Source: Calvatia gigantea (lineage: Eukaryota > Basidiomycota > Agaricomycetes > Agaricales > Lycoperdaceae). From it: DNA of 60,400 nt. Where the stretch lies: the NCBI GenBank assembly GCA_025093985.1, contig JACAAK010000028.1, forward strand, positions 1-60,400, written 5' to 3'. The position numbers and the translations under genes were made by a program. Of the stretch, positions 1 through 10,600 are shown piece after piece; the stretch's first letter is position 1, and each line of letters starts with the position of its first letter. The notes under the pieces were generated by a model. It made no database searches, was not told the origin of the DNA, and was given only the letters and a program-made list of their open reading frames with translations.

Positions 1-277
1 GTAAGCTACAGAGTCATAGGGAACAAGTAAGAAAAATAGAGAATAGGGGATATGAGTCATGGGAAGGCAGAGACAGGTAGATAAAAGTCTAATGATGGGA
101 ATATCAGAAGGTGAAACAGGAACATGACTCAGAATGAGTTATAAAAAGCAAAGGTAGAAGTATATATGATAAATAAATAAAAAATGGACTGAGGTATATG
201 GAAAGATGATGATGAGGTCTAAGTAGAAGGTTAATATGTTAATAGGAAGAGTCTGGGAATGTGGTAAGTTTGTAACA
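1..277 (-). repeat. Partial family-A LTR, minus strand, cut by window edge
   Basis: Read on the minus strand from 277 downward, this stretch follows the first part of the A2 LTR (820-856 joined to 10006 onward): the opening TGTTACAAACTTACCAC, the run of ATTTATTTAT, and the segment with CCATGTTCCTG-like wording. It ends outside the window, so its other end cannot be seen. It is rich in TpG/CpA where A1 has CpG, so it is an old copy. The bases just beyond 277 read on the minus strand as CCTTAGAGAATT, weakly like the polypurine stretch before the 3' LTR of A1 (CCTAGAGACGGG). It could therefore be the 3' LTR of a minus-strand A element, but this is weak. Confidence 0.75.
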
Positions 278-427
278 AATTCTCTAAGGATTCTTCCACA
301 GGTAAGTAGTCTGTATACATGTTTGTAATATAACTAAGGATTTCCCTGCAGTTACCTGCTCATCTGCTCTGCCTGACTTGTGGGAGCCTTGTGCCCTGAG
401 CCACTTGGACTATAGGTCACCCTTACA
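278..427. other. Unassigned spacer between two retroelement fragments
   Basis: About 150 bases with no open frame of note and no clear match to the A, B, C or D families elsewhere in the window. The first dozen bases may be the decayed end of the element owning the LTR at 1-277. The rest is not recognised. Confidence 0.4.
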
Positions 428-819
428 GAGGGGGTGTAATGGTGATTTGAGCAAAGTTGTCTATGCTTTGTTCCTCTGGCAAGTTTGACATCCTTGTGTG
501 TATTTCTTCACATCTTTTCATATTGTCAGCCACCAATAGTCTCAGGTAATGAGTTCTCTCATCCTATGTTGTCCTGGGTGTCCTGTGGCCAGGGTGTCAT
601 GGTACTATTGTAGAATTTCTTTTTGTAGCTTTTGGTCAGGTAGCACATATGTGCTATTTCCATTGTAAATGACACCATCTTGCTCCATGAACTTTGATTC
701 CTTCTTCTGCAGTTCCATTGTGATCATTGTTTCTTGCTAGGGATTCTTCTGTATTCTTTCTAGGAATAGTGGTTCCAGGAATAGTTCTGCTCAGAGTAGA
801 ACTGTATCTTCAGTGTTTC
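428..819 (-). pseudogene. Decayed family-B integrase fragment
   Basis: On the minus strand this follows the B-family pol region that encodes the end of the RNase H linker and the zinc-binding N-terminus of integrase. The parallel region of B2 is about 17030-17400. Shared wording includes the segment for the GHPGQHR-like motif (near 570) and the CxxC-like cysteine pair (near 480). It is heavily mutated, with stops and small indels and no usable frame. It is cut on the left at about 428 by an unknown break and on the right at 819 by the insertion of A2, so it is older than A2 and is the oldest layer visible at this end. Confidence 0.7.
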
Positions 820-856
820 TGTTATGAACTTACCACATTCCCAGACTCTCCCCATT
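820..856 (+). repeat. A2 5' LTR, left piece
   Basis: The first 37 bases of the LTR of the old A2 element, beginning TGTTATGAACTTACC. A1 jumped in after base 856, and the LTR resumes at 10006 after the duplicated CCATT. Compared with the A1 LTR start (TGTTACGAACTTACC), the CpG has become TpG. Confidence 0.85.
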
Positions 857-1482
857 TGTTACGAACTTACCACACCCCCGGACTCTCCGCATTGACGTAT
901 TAACCTTCCGTACAGACTTTCCATTCTTCTTCCTGTATACCCCGGTCCGTTCTTTATTTATTTATCACATGTACTTCTACCTTTGCTTCTTATGATTCAT
1001 TCTGAATCATGTTCCTGTTTCACCTTCATCTTTTCCCACCATCGTACTTCTCTTTACCTGACTCCGTCTTCTTATGACTCGTACTCGTTCTTCTATTCAT
1101 TTCACCTATCCCTATGATTCCTTAGATTACCAATTAACCCATAGTAGTTCTCATTGACTTATATCTACTTACTACGTAATCTCTCATCTCTTATTTGTAG
1201 CTAGTATATAAACCTTAAGTAGTACTTTGTGTTACTTTAGGTTATTCTAGTAACAAGCTTCCTTATCTTCGCTCGTCTGCTACAAGGCTAACAACCTTGG
1301 GGACTGCAGTGACATTTAACTCGGACTTCTCAGGCAAGCGCGAGCTTCTACTCGAGGGAGCGATCCGAAGCCTGCACAGAAGTCATTGAGACTTGTCGAA
1401 TACTCCTGGGCTATAGCGTTGAACCTCTCCCTGAGTGGAGACGATCCGGGCCCGGTTACGAAGTAAGGTAATGCACGTAACA
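857..1482 (+). repeat. A1 5' LTR
   Basis: A 626-bp direct repeat of 9375-10000, starting TGTTACGAAC and ending CACGTAACA, bounded on the left by CCATT. It holds a TATA-like box at 1205-1212 and, 27 bases further on, the 10-mer that is complementary to the primer-binding site. Confidence 0.95.
1205..1248 (+). promoter_or_regulatory. A1 LTR promoter: TATA box and self-primer 10-mer
   Basis: TATATAAA lies at 1205-1212. AGGTTATTCT lies at 1239-1248, where a transcript driven by this TATA box would be expected to begin. The 10-mer is the exact reverse complement of 1485-1494 just after the LTR. The transcript start is inferred from spacing. The same arrangement is present in the 3' LTR (10-mer at 9757-9766) and in A2. 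Confidence 0.65.
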
Positions 1483-1484
1483 TA

Positions 1485-1494
1485 AGAATAACCT
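1485..1494 (+). promoter_or_regulatory. A1 primer-binding site, self-priming type
   Basis: AGAATAACCT begins 2 nt after the 5' LTR and pairs perfectly over 10 nt with AGGTTATTCT at 1239-1248. There is no TGG at the LTR boundary as expected for a tRNA primer. Tf1 and related chromoviruses prime reverse transcription from their own mRNA 5' end in this way. A2 preserves both partners despite heavy decay. Confidence 0.65.
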
Positions 1495-1631
1495 CCACCC
1501 TCCTTTCTCTCGTTTCTATACGACTCCAGTCTCTTACGGCCAGCTTCTGCCGACTATCCCTCCGTCCAGTTGACGTTGAGAAGCCTTCCCGGTAATAGGG
1601 TTAAGAAGAGTGGAACTTCGGGTCCACTGAT

Positions 1632-3704
1632 TTGTTTATCTGTCCTCCGCCAAGTAGCGTTGAGAAGAGCGGGCCTGGTTACCGCTATCTATCTTTCTTC
1701 ACCACGTCGCAAAAAGGGAAACGTCCCTTACACCCTCCTTCCTCATCTCCAGAACGATCATTCCATACACCAACCCAACATTCATTCGAATCTCCTACTA
1801 CTCCCCCGCCTAAACAAACTCATCAACCAGAAGGACCTTCTGCACCATTCTTAGAAAGGATTTATCATACCCCACGCACTAGATCACAAAAACCGAAACT
1901 ACTACAAGAATTACCAGCACCTACTAGAAAATCCACCGAGCTTGAACCACAGAAACCAAGACAAAGTGGCAAATTCGACTATTTTCGACCCGATTCGCCC
2001 GAGCAAGGTCCACCTCAAGAGTCACCGCCACAGACACCGTCCAGAGCTGTATCCCCTTCCCAATTCGGAATCGAAAACCCCCACATCTTACCATCCGTCC
2101 TTGAAGACGACGAAGACAACGAGACGTTCCATCAGCTGCCCGAACATCCATCTGACCTCCAAGACATCCTCAATCGAGAAGGAACCCATCTTATATACAC
2201 TCCAGACACCCTCGAATACCCAGATATCCCGGGTTTTGAATCACAAGAACCAATTCATCCAGAGATCGAAGGCATGGCTACTTCCACTCAAACGCAAACT
2301 GAAACAAATAATGAACCAACCAACCAACCACCACCTCGATCAGGAGCTACAACTCCCATCTTCGGAATTGGACGAAGAACACCCGGAGAAGATCCTCCCC
2401 GTAGAGGTCGACAAGGAAGAGTGCCCTCTCCCTCCCCTCCCTCCTCACGAAACTCCAGCCATGGTCCATCCACTCCGTCCTCTTTCTCCATTGGAAGAGA
2501 AGGAGGAGGTCGACGAAGACATCGTACCCCAGCCATTCAATTTGTAGGAAACGATGGGAATTCGAAAGAAATCGGACAAAAGCCACCAAACTTCGATGGA
2601 ACAAACCCCCGATTTAAAACCTGGTGGATGCTAGTCAAAAACTATCTCGAAATGAACCCTAGAGCATTCACGGACGACCAGCGACAGATCAGATTCGTCC
2701 TCGGCCTTATGGTCGAAGGGAAAGCCGGATCCTGGTCTGAACAATATTATAAAAGCCGAATTACTGATGCCCGTGGAAAACCCATCCCTTGGAGATACTC
2801 TACTTTCGAAGAGTTCGAAATCGAAATCTTGAAACACTTCACTCCAGTAGATGAACAAATCACTGCACGAAGACAATGGTACGAATTGAAGCAAAATAAG
2901 TCCTCAGCAGCAGACTTTAATCTCGAATTCCAACGCCTTGCATCTATCGGAGGAATTCAAGACAATGAAGCATTAATTGAACAATATAAACGAGGACTCA
3001 ATCCTAATCTCGCAAGAGAAGTATGGACTAGAAAAGAAGGACCACCCGAAACCATTGCTGAATGGTATACCGATGCAGTACGACGAGACTCAGTCAATCG
3101 TCAAGCCGATGCAATGTGGCCTAGAAACTTCCCTTGAAACCCAACCCCCTACCAACCACCCCATTTCCAACCAACCTACCACACTCGTTTTCAACCAAAT
3201 CACCAACCTGCACGAACCATACATGAAGTACAGGCAGAACCTCAAGACCCCTACGAACCACCTTACGAAGACGAAGAACTGTATCCTCCAGAGCAAGACT
3301 ACACTCAAGAAGGCTATGACTTGGATGACCCGGAATTACAATTAAACGCTGTATTTACTGCTGAGCAAGTCGCTCGCTACAAAGCTGGGAAATGCATAGG
3401 CTACGGAAAATTTGGACACCTTATCAGCAATTGTCCAAATCCTGACCCAAACCTGTCCAAGGAAAAACCACCTCCTAGACGACCCCACCCGCCACAAAGA
3501 AGATTCATGCAACCACCCCATTATGCGCAACCCTCACAACCTCAAGCTTCCAGGAATTACTCCGGTGCCGCTCCAAATCAAACCCGAAAGATCTCTGCAC
3601 TCAATATCCAAGCAATGATCAGAGAACTCCCAACGGACGAAAGAATGGAATTCAGAGAAGCATATATCTCTGATCCAACGCTCAAGCCCTTCGGGGATTT
3701 TTGA
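1632..3704 (+). pseudogene. gag: A1 gag (capsid/nucleocapsid), one nonsense codon
   Basis: Gag builds the cytoplasmic virus-like particle and packages the RNA. The frame runs 1632-3704 and is interrupted once, by TGA at 3135-3137. A2 has an arginine codon (AGA) at this place, so a CGA-to-TGA change is likely. Residues from about 320 to 480 look like a retrotransposon capsid domain (helical, with a WWMLVKNYLEMNP-type start and a YKRGLNP motif). A single zinc knuckle follows at about 3390-3435, but its second cysteine is tyrosine (CIGYGKFGHLISNC); A2 keeps CIGCGKF. The first in-frame ATG is at 2274. The 214 codons before it look coding (Pro/Ser-rich, acidic patches) but have no ATG, so a non-AUG start or a spliced leader is possible. 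It ends at the frameshift site into pol. Confidence 0.85.
3696..3704 (+). promoter_or_regulatory. A1 gag-pol -1 frameshift site
   Basis: The gag frame reads GAT TTT TGA, so a phenylalanine codon in a run of five T sits right before the gag stop. Slipping back one base on the T run lets reading continue as TTG AAG GTG into pol, whose open frame is exactly -1 to gag. A2 keeps the same bases (12899-12907). Family B has the same GGATTTTT string at its gag-pol junction. The sequence shows the frame relation; the mechanism is inferred. Confidence 0.65.
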
Positions 3705-6700
3705 AGGTGTCACCCGATCCTGTAAAGGAATTGCTGGGTGACCCACAAATCAATCTAATAAAACTCCCTACCTCGGACAATAAAGCATCAATCTTCCTCC
3801 CTATCAAACTCAATCAGAACCATCTACGAAATATCCCAGTCACCGCTCTAATTGACTCAGGAGCCCAAGGAAACTTCATCTCTTCGAATTTTACAAACAC
3901 CTACGGACTACGAACACGCCCTATCAAACATCCTATCAAAGTATCCAATGCGGATGGAACTCCCAACGAAAATGGATCAATCTATGAAAGCGTAGAATTG
4001 AACGCTTTAATTGATGGAAAAAAATGCCAATTCGAAGCCTACGTCTCAGGAATAGGATCCAAAGATCTAATCCTAGGATACCCATGGCTACAACAAACAA
4101 ACCCAGACATAAATTGGACTACTCAAGAGTTCAAATGGCGAAACAACGACAACATTGTACCCTTAATCGTAAAATCCACAAACGGACCTACCACTATCAA
4201 TGAAATCGCCTTAGATATCCATGGAATGAATGATACCGAATGCTACACCTACCTCGATGAAGACTTTGACCCACTTGCTGTAAAAGTCTTTGAAGTGATC
4301 ATCCATTCGGAAGAACCTGAACTCTCTATCGATGAACTCAAACTCTACTTGGAAAACATTGATTTCGATGAATTCCATTTGGAACATGAACTCTACGAAA
4401 TTACTCAAACTCCACATGAACTCGAAATCAATACAAAGATCACCCAAGCTACAAGTCTCGCACAAAAATCAACCCCAAAAACCGATACAAAGGTACCCAG
4501 GAAATACAAGAAATTCACTTCACTCTTCGACGCGAAGAAATCCGAACGATTCCCCCCTCCCAGACCATACGACCATAAAATCGAACTCTTGGATACCTTT
4601 AAACCAGAACTAGGGAAAACGTACCCTTTATCACCCCTTGAAACCGAAGAACTCAAGAAGTTCATAAATGACAACCTCCGAAAAGGATACATCCGAGAAT
4701 CTGAATCTCCCATGGCCTCATCCTTCTTTTTCGTAGGAAAGAAGGACGGGAAACTTCGGCCATGCCAAGATTACCGTTACCTAAATAAACATACCAAGAA
4801 GAATGCGTACCCTATTCCTATGATAACGACAATTATGGACAAACTTCAAGGAGCAAAACTATTCACAAAAATGGACGTCCGACTCAGATACAACAACATC
4901 CATATTCGGGAAGGAGACCAATGGAAAGCCGCATTCAAAACTCCAATCGGACTTTATGAGCCAAACATCATGTTCTTTGGAATGTGCAACTCCCCAGCCA
5001 CCTTCCAAAAAATGATGGATACCATATTCGCAAAAATGCTAGATAAAGGAGGAATTATAATCTATATGGACGACATTCTCATCTACGCAAAAACTCAGGA
5101 AGAAATGGATCACCTTACCTTGGAAGCACTCCAGATCTTGAAAGACAACGATCTATACCTGAAACTAGAAAAATGCGAATTCGATAAAACCCATCTAGAA
5201 TATCTCGGCATGATAATCTCCCCCGACAAGATCGAAATGGACAACACCAAACTCCGTGGAATAGAAGAATGGCCCTTACCCCGCACTACCCGCGATGTCA
5301 GAAAATTCATGGGATTCTGTAACTTCTACCGAAAATTCATACATCGCTATGCCGACATCTCTCGACCGCTTAATGCTCTTCTATCCAAAACAAAAAAATT
5401 CGAATGGGAATACAAAGCAAACGAAGCCTTCAGCCAACTAAAATCCGAATTCATGAAGAAACCCGTGTTGCTGATGCCAGACCAAACAAAACCCTTCTTT
5501 ATTGAAACCAATGCCTCGAAATATGCCTTAGGAGCAGTCTTATCGCAGCAAGACATGAACGGAAACTACCACCCAGTAGCTTTCCTATCCAAAGCATTCA
5601 ATCCTGCCCAACGAAACTACGAAATACACGACAGGGAACTCCTTGCCATAATCACGGCACTAGAAGAATGGCGACATTACCTGGAAGGAGCCCAACATCG
5701 CGTAACCATACGAACTGATCACAAGAACCTCACCTTTTGGAGAAAAACCCCAAAATATCTCCAGAAGACAAGCTCGATGGCTTGGTTTCCTCTCACACTT
5801 CGACTTCACAATTGAACACGTCCCAGGAACCAAAATACCTGCCGCTGATGCCCTCTCACGTCGACCAGATCACACCCCAGATGATGACAATGACAACGAA
5901 AATGTTATTGTCTTACCCGAGGAAATATTCCTCAGGGAAATCACTGTATTACCAAACGAACTGTTCATCTCCATGGTTGATCAGAAGTTACAGGATGACA
6001 TTGTAAAATCATCGAAATATGACGAAATCACTGTGGAAGCCATGAAACGACTTCTATCAGAATCACCAGAAGCAATAAATCCGAAATACGGGATGATCCC
6101 CAGGCCATATGGACATCTTATAACATTCGAAGGAAAGATCATCATCCCAGAAGACATGGAACTCCGCCGACGTGTCATCCGACGATACCACGACCATCCT
6201 TCGGTCGGACACCCTGGAGAACAAGAAACTTATCGCCTCGCCAAAGCTGAAGTATATTGGCCAGGAATGAGTACCTTCGTACGAAATTACGTTAAAGGAT
6301 GCAGCGAATGCCAACAATTCAAAATTAACCGAAATCCTTCCCACCCTCCGTTGCAACCGATACCACCGCCGATATCTACTAGACCATTCGCCCATATCGC
6401 TATGGATCTGCTGACCGATTTACCAAAATCCCACGGATTCGACTCAATTCTGTCCATAGTGGACCATGGACTTACGAAGGGGGTAATTCTCACTCCTTGT
6501 ACAAAGGAAATCACCGCTAAAGGAATTGCCGACATAATTATAGACAAGGTCTACACCAGATTCGGACTACCGGACAAGATAATCTCCGACCGTGACCCCA
6601 GATTCCGAGCAAACTCCAGTCAAGCTCTCATGAAACGACTTGGAATCACCCAATCATTCTCATCTGCCTACCACCCTCAATCGGATGGAACAACAGAACG

Positions 6701-7463
6701 ATTCAATCAGGAAATTGCAGCGTACCTATCTATCTACTGTACAGGAAATCCCTCCTCCTGGTCTAAAGCACTTCCAATCCTCGAATTCTCCCACAATTCA
6801 CGAACACATTCAGACCGGAAACAAACCCCTTTTGAACTCATGTACGGAACAAAACCCCATGGAATACCCACTATTTTGGAGGAATCAAACTTCACCACTA
6901 CTGAAGAACGAATAGAATTCCTAGACCATGCACGAAGAGAAGCAATTGCTGCCCACAAACTAGCTATGGAATGCATGGAGCAATGAATCAAAGCAAAATT
7001 CAAACCCTTCACCCTAGGACAAAAAGTGTGGCTTGAACGGAGAAACCTGAAACTCCCATTCAAATCAAACAAGATCGCACCAAAACGCCTTGGACCATTT
7101 ACCATCAAAGAAGTCTTATCGCCACTCTCCTACCGACTGAAACTACCTGAAACATGGAAAATTCACAACGTATTCCACGCTACCCTTCTCTCCGAATACA
7201 CCGAAAACAATACCCATGGATCAAACCCACAACCACCTCTCCCTGACATAATAGAAGGAGAAGAAGAATACGAAATCGAAGGCATCTTGAACCATAGAAC
7301 CAAGAATAAACAAAGGGAATACTACATCAAGTGGAAAGGTTACAGCCACGAAGAAAACTCTTGGGAAAACGAAGCACAACTTTTACCACATGCCCAAGAA
7401 ATGTTACGAAAATACCAACGAGAACACCACCTAATTCCCATCCCACCTAAAAGATATAAATAA
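3701..7463 (+). pseudogene. pol: A1 pol (protease-RT-RNase H-integrase-chromodomain), two lesions
   Basis: Pol processes the particle proteins, copies the RNA to cDNA and inserts it. Domains in order: aspartic protease (LIDSGAQG near 3850); reverse transcriptase with YMDD at 5063-5074; RNase H, whose first acidic residue reads ETNAS where A2 has ETDAS; integrase with zinc-binding region (HPSVGHPG ... CSEC, near 6200-6315) and core (AMDLL, SDRDPRF, TTERFNQE); and a chromodomain at about 7258-7440 (EEEYEIEGIL ... YYIKWKGYSHEENSWE). Lesions: one extra base in the A/C run near 5745 shifts the frame within RNase H (A2 lacks it), and TGA at 6984-6986 lies where an arginine is expected in integrase. 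The frame is otherwise open to TAA at 7461. The protein is probably inactive. Confidence 0.92.
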
Positions 7464-7524
7464 TCCAGGATTCACCCAACTTCTCCATCATTCTTTAACA
7501 GCACTTCTACAAACCGAACTACCA

Positions 7525-8992
7525 ATGGCACCAACCCAGAAAAACTACAAGAAGGGAAAGAAAGTGGCTATTGTAGCCTCATCCCCCTCTCCTTCCCTCT
7601 CTTCCATCTCCTCCCTTTCTACAAAAAACAATTCCCCAGTCAGAAAAGCCCATTCTCTCCCCTCCTCCCCTCATATTTCTATATCCTACCCTCCCACCGT
7701 CACACCTGTGGGCCACGAAACCCCAATTCTCCCCACCGTCCAAATTAACGAACTGCTCGAAAAGCCTATTATCACCCTCCCGAATGCCGTCTTCACCAAA
7801 GACGAGCTCCAACAATTCGCGGACCAGAACAAACAATTCTGGGTCGACGTCTTCGTCGGTCCAGATTGCATCTACATTCCCCCCTCCACCGAATCATCTC
7901 CCAGTACCCCCTGGGATAGACTCACCTACCCAACAAGAATGGAAAGCAGCCCCGCTGTATCCCAACCTAATCCCCAGCGAACAGAGGTACCAAACCCATC
8001 CAACAACCCCGAACCAAGAGACCCACCAGTCTCTTTCTCCAATGTCGTCGCTGGAGCCACTCCCCATACCACCACCTACGATACGAAATCAACCCCACAG
8101 CGGCTCCTCTGGTTGCCAAAACCAAAGTACGTCTACCCAATCCGGGCCGACAACCCCGCCCCAACACTCCCCTCGGAGCGAGCTGGGATCCCGAAATCTA
8201 TTAGGGCAGAACTTCCTGCCCTCGACCAATGACACATTCCCCCCTCCACCGCCGGCCCCTCTCCAAAGTCCCCCACAGCTACCACTGTCAATCCGAAACC
8301 CCCCAGGTCAGCCTGGGACGAACTACACCCCACCGAACACTCAGCCGCGGGTTACATTGCAGCCAACCCATCCGACCGAGACCCCGACAGACGAAGCAGC
8401 TTCTCCCCCGAGCCCTCCTCTGCGAACGATAGACCTTCGCCCATGGAGTTATGGGCTAGAACTGATTTCTCATCTGAGGGATCCCTCCGCACGATGGTCC
8501 TCAAGGGAGGCCATCGAACTCGCTTCCGCACCGAATATCTACATAATGCCAATCAGCGAAATCACTGGCGCTTTATCTGCGACTCCATTTCACAGCTCGA
8601 ACATCTTTCTCGGGATTATGAGCATGCTACCGATCGAGCGGCCCTATTTATCCAGGCATCACGAAGCCTTGGATTACCTCAGGCTTACGCCTGCTACCTC
8701 AACGAGCATAGCGTTAAGCCTATCCCACCCAACCAGCGAACTGGCCCTTCTAAGGTCAGACCACACCAACGAGCCGATTCCCCCACGAGAGAACCCTCCC
8801 CCAAACCGCATGTACCTTCCCCATCCACATCTCTCCCATCCAGACGGACAAATCCCTCCCGAACGATTCGAAACGGCCATACACAACTTAATGGGCCAAC
8901 TGGATCAACTTCTAAGTCTCCGAAACCTGTTCGAAAACCCCTCGATCCTAACTCAGGACGAGGAAGAACCCCAACCCAACCCCGAGCTATGA
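7525..8992 (+). pseudogene. A1 ORF3a: proline-rich protein of unknown function
   Basis: An extra gene 61 nt after pol. It starts at ATG 7525 (MAPTQKNYKKGKK) and has a basic then Ser/Pro-rich start and a KDELQQFADQNKQFWVDVFVG segment typical of a folded domain. This first frame stops at 8232. From about 8150-8240 the better protein-like frame is the one shifted by one base, which runs to TGA at 8990-8992. It includes a mixed hydrophobic block near 8440-8700 and a helical segment near 8860-8940 (ETAIHNLMGQLDQLLSLRNLF). The switch suggests one small indel, so I call it broken. It has no membrane segment or signal peptide and no resemblance I recognise to env, protease or other pol parts. A2 lacks this region, so there is no second copy here to compare. 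Confidence 0.5.
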
Positions 8993-9342
8993 ACAACCCG
9001 AACTTCGACCCGAAGGCCTTTTGTGAAAAATGTGCCAAACTTCACCTCCCTGCCGTAGGTCACTGGGCCAGTGATTGTGCCCATACCACTTGTCCCATCT
9101 GTCGAAAAACCCGCCCTGGCCATTACCGCTGGACCTGCCCCCAATACTTCTGCCGACTCTGTGAAACTCTCAACCCGAAACACAAACCAGAAGATTGCCT
9201 GAAATACGTTGACCACGTCCAGGCTGTTGAGAATATGAAACAACGATTCCAAGAACAGGTATTGGAAAACCCCCGCGATGCCTTCGACGACGAATATTAC
9301 GACAATGGCGTATCTTTGGACTACTCAGTCCTATCTGCATAA
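8989..9342 (+). CDS. A1 ORF3b: small protein with three CCHC-like zinc knuckles
   Basis: A 117-residue frame whose ATG (8989-8991) overlaps the stop of ORF3a as ATGA. It contains three tandem knuckle-like units: CEKC-x9-H-x4-C, CPIC-x6-H-x4-C and CRLC-x6-H-x4-C. The spacing from the second Cys to His is longer than the x4 of a normal retroviral knuckle. Behind them is an acidic tail (DAFDDEYYDNG). CCHC knuckles bind single-stranded nucleic acid, so a second nucleocapsid-like or chaperone role is a reasonable inference. The open frame actually extends upstream to 8443, but there the overlapping ORF3a frame looks more like protein, which is why I choose the 8989 start. An alternative is that ORF3a and ORF3b were one gene and two compensating indels split it. 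Confidence 0.6.
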   Translation: MNNPNFDPKAFCEKCAKLHLPAVGHWASDCAHTTCPICRKTRPGHYRWTCPQYFCRLCETLNPKHKPEDCLKYVDHVQAVENMKQRFQEQVLENPRDAFDDEYYDNGVSLDYSVLSA

Positions 9343-9374
9343 ATTTCGGAGTAATTTACCTAGAGACGGGCTAA

Positions 9375-10000
9375 TGTTACGAACTTACCACACCCCCGGA
9401 CTCTCCGCATTGACGTATTAACCTTCCGTACAGACTTTCCATTCTTCTTCCTGTATACCCCGGTCCGTTCTTTATTTATTTATCACATGTACTTCTACCT
9501 TTGCTTCTTATGATTCATTCTGAATCATGTTCCTGTTTCACCTTCATCTTTTCCCACCATCGTACTTCTCTTTACCTGACTCCGTCTTCTTATGACTCGT
9601 ACTCGTTCTTCTATTCATTTCACCTATCCCTATGATTCCTTAGATTACCAATTAACCCGTAGTAGTTCTCATTGACTTATATCTACTTACTACATAATCT
9701 CTCATCTCTTATTTGTAGCTAGTATATAAACCTTAAGTAGTACTTTGTGTTACTTTAGGTTATTCTAGTAACAAGCTTCCTTATCTTCGCTCGTCTGCTA
9801 CAAGGCTAACAACCTTGGGGACTGCAGTGACATTTAACTCGGACTTCTCAGGCAAGCGCGAGCTTCTACTCGAGGGAGCGATCCGAAGCCTGCACAGAAG
9901 TCATTGAGACTTGTCGAATACTCCTGGGCTATAGCGTTGAACCTCTCCCTGAGTGGAGACGATCCGGGCCCGGTTGCGAAGTAAGGTAACGCACGTAACA
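9375..10000 (+). repeat. A1 3' LTR
   Basis: A 626-bp copy of 857-1482, bounded on the right by CCATT at 10001-10005. A short purine-rich stretch (AGAGACGGG, about 9363-9370) lies just before it and probably serves as the plus-strand primer. It retains the TATA box and the AGGTTATTCT 10-mer (9757-9766). Confidence 0.95.
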
Positions 10001-10005
10001 CCATT

Positions 10006-10600
10006 AGTGTATTAACCTTCTACTTAGACTTCATCATCTTCTTTTCTGTATACCCTGGTCTGTCCTTTATTTATTTATCACATGTACTTCTACCTTTGCT
10101 TTTTATAACTCATTCTGAGCCATGTTCCTGTTTCACCTTCTGATATTCCCATCATCGGACTTCTATCTACCTGTCTCTGCCTTCCCATGACTCATATCCC
10201 CTATTCTCTATTTTTCTTACTTGTTTCTTATGACTCCATAGTTTACCAATTAACCTGTAGTAGTCTCCCATTGACTCATACCCATTTACTATGTAATTCT
10301 CTCATCTCTTATTTGTAGCTAGTATATAATCCTAAGTAGTACCATTGTATTACCTTAGGTTATTCTAGTAACAAGCTTCCTTATCTTCACTTGTCTGCTA
10401 CAAGGTTAACAACCTTGGGGACTGCAGTGACACTTAACTCAGACTTCTCAGACAAGCATGAGCTTTTACTCGAGAGAGCAATCCAAAGTCTGCACAGAAG
10501 TCCTTGAGACTTGTCATATACTCCTGGGCTATAGTATTGAACCTCTCTCTGAGTGGAGACAATCCAGGCCCAGTTGCAAAGTAAGGTAATGTATGTAACA
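10006..10600 (+). repeat. A2 5' LTR, right piece
   Basis: Continuation of the LTR begun at 820-856, ending ATGTAACA at 10600. It aligns along its length with the A1 LTR but lacks nearly all its CpG: for example the A1 string ATCCGGGCCCGGTTGCGAAG reads ATCCAGGCCCAGTTGCAAAG here. The self-primer 10-mer and the matching AGAATAACCT after the LTR are both intact. Confidence 0.88.

Larger units (their letters stand above)
857..10000 (+). mobile_element. A1: full-length Ty3/gypsy chromovirus
   Basis: A complete 9144-bp element with two 626-bp LTRs, flanked by the 5-bp target duplication CCATT (852-856 and 10001-10005). It sits inside the 5' LTR of A2, a relative of the same family. By eye the two LTRs differ at four positions, all transitions and at least three at CpG, so insertion is recent. 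Order: LTR, self-priming site, leader, gag, frameshift site, pol with chromodomain, two further ORFs, short purine stretch, LTR. It is not autonomous: gag has one nonsense codon, and pol has one single-base frameshift and one nonsense codon. Confidence 0.93.

Noticed and set aside
1942..2547. 201-codon second frame within A1 gag
   Set aside because: Overlaps gag in another frame, with His/Arg/Pro composition typical of a shadow.
8229..8432. A second ATGA overlap at 8229-8232, opening a 67-codon frame
   Set aside because: The frame it opens reads unlike protein, and the neighbouring frame through 8250-8990 is much better. Treated as chance, unlike the ATGA at 8989.
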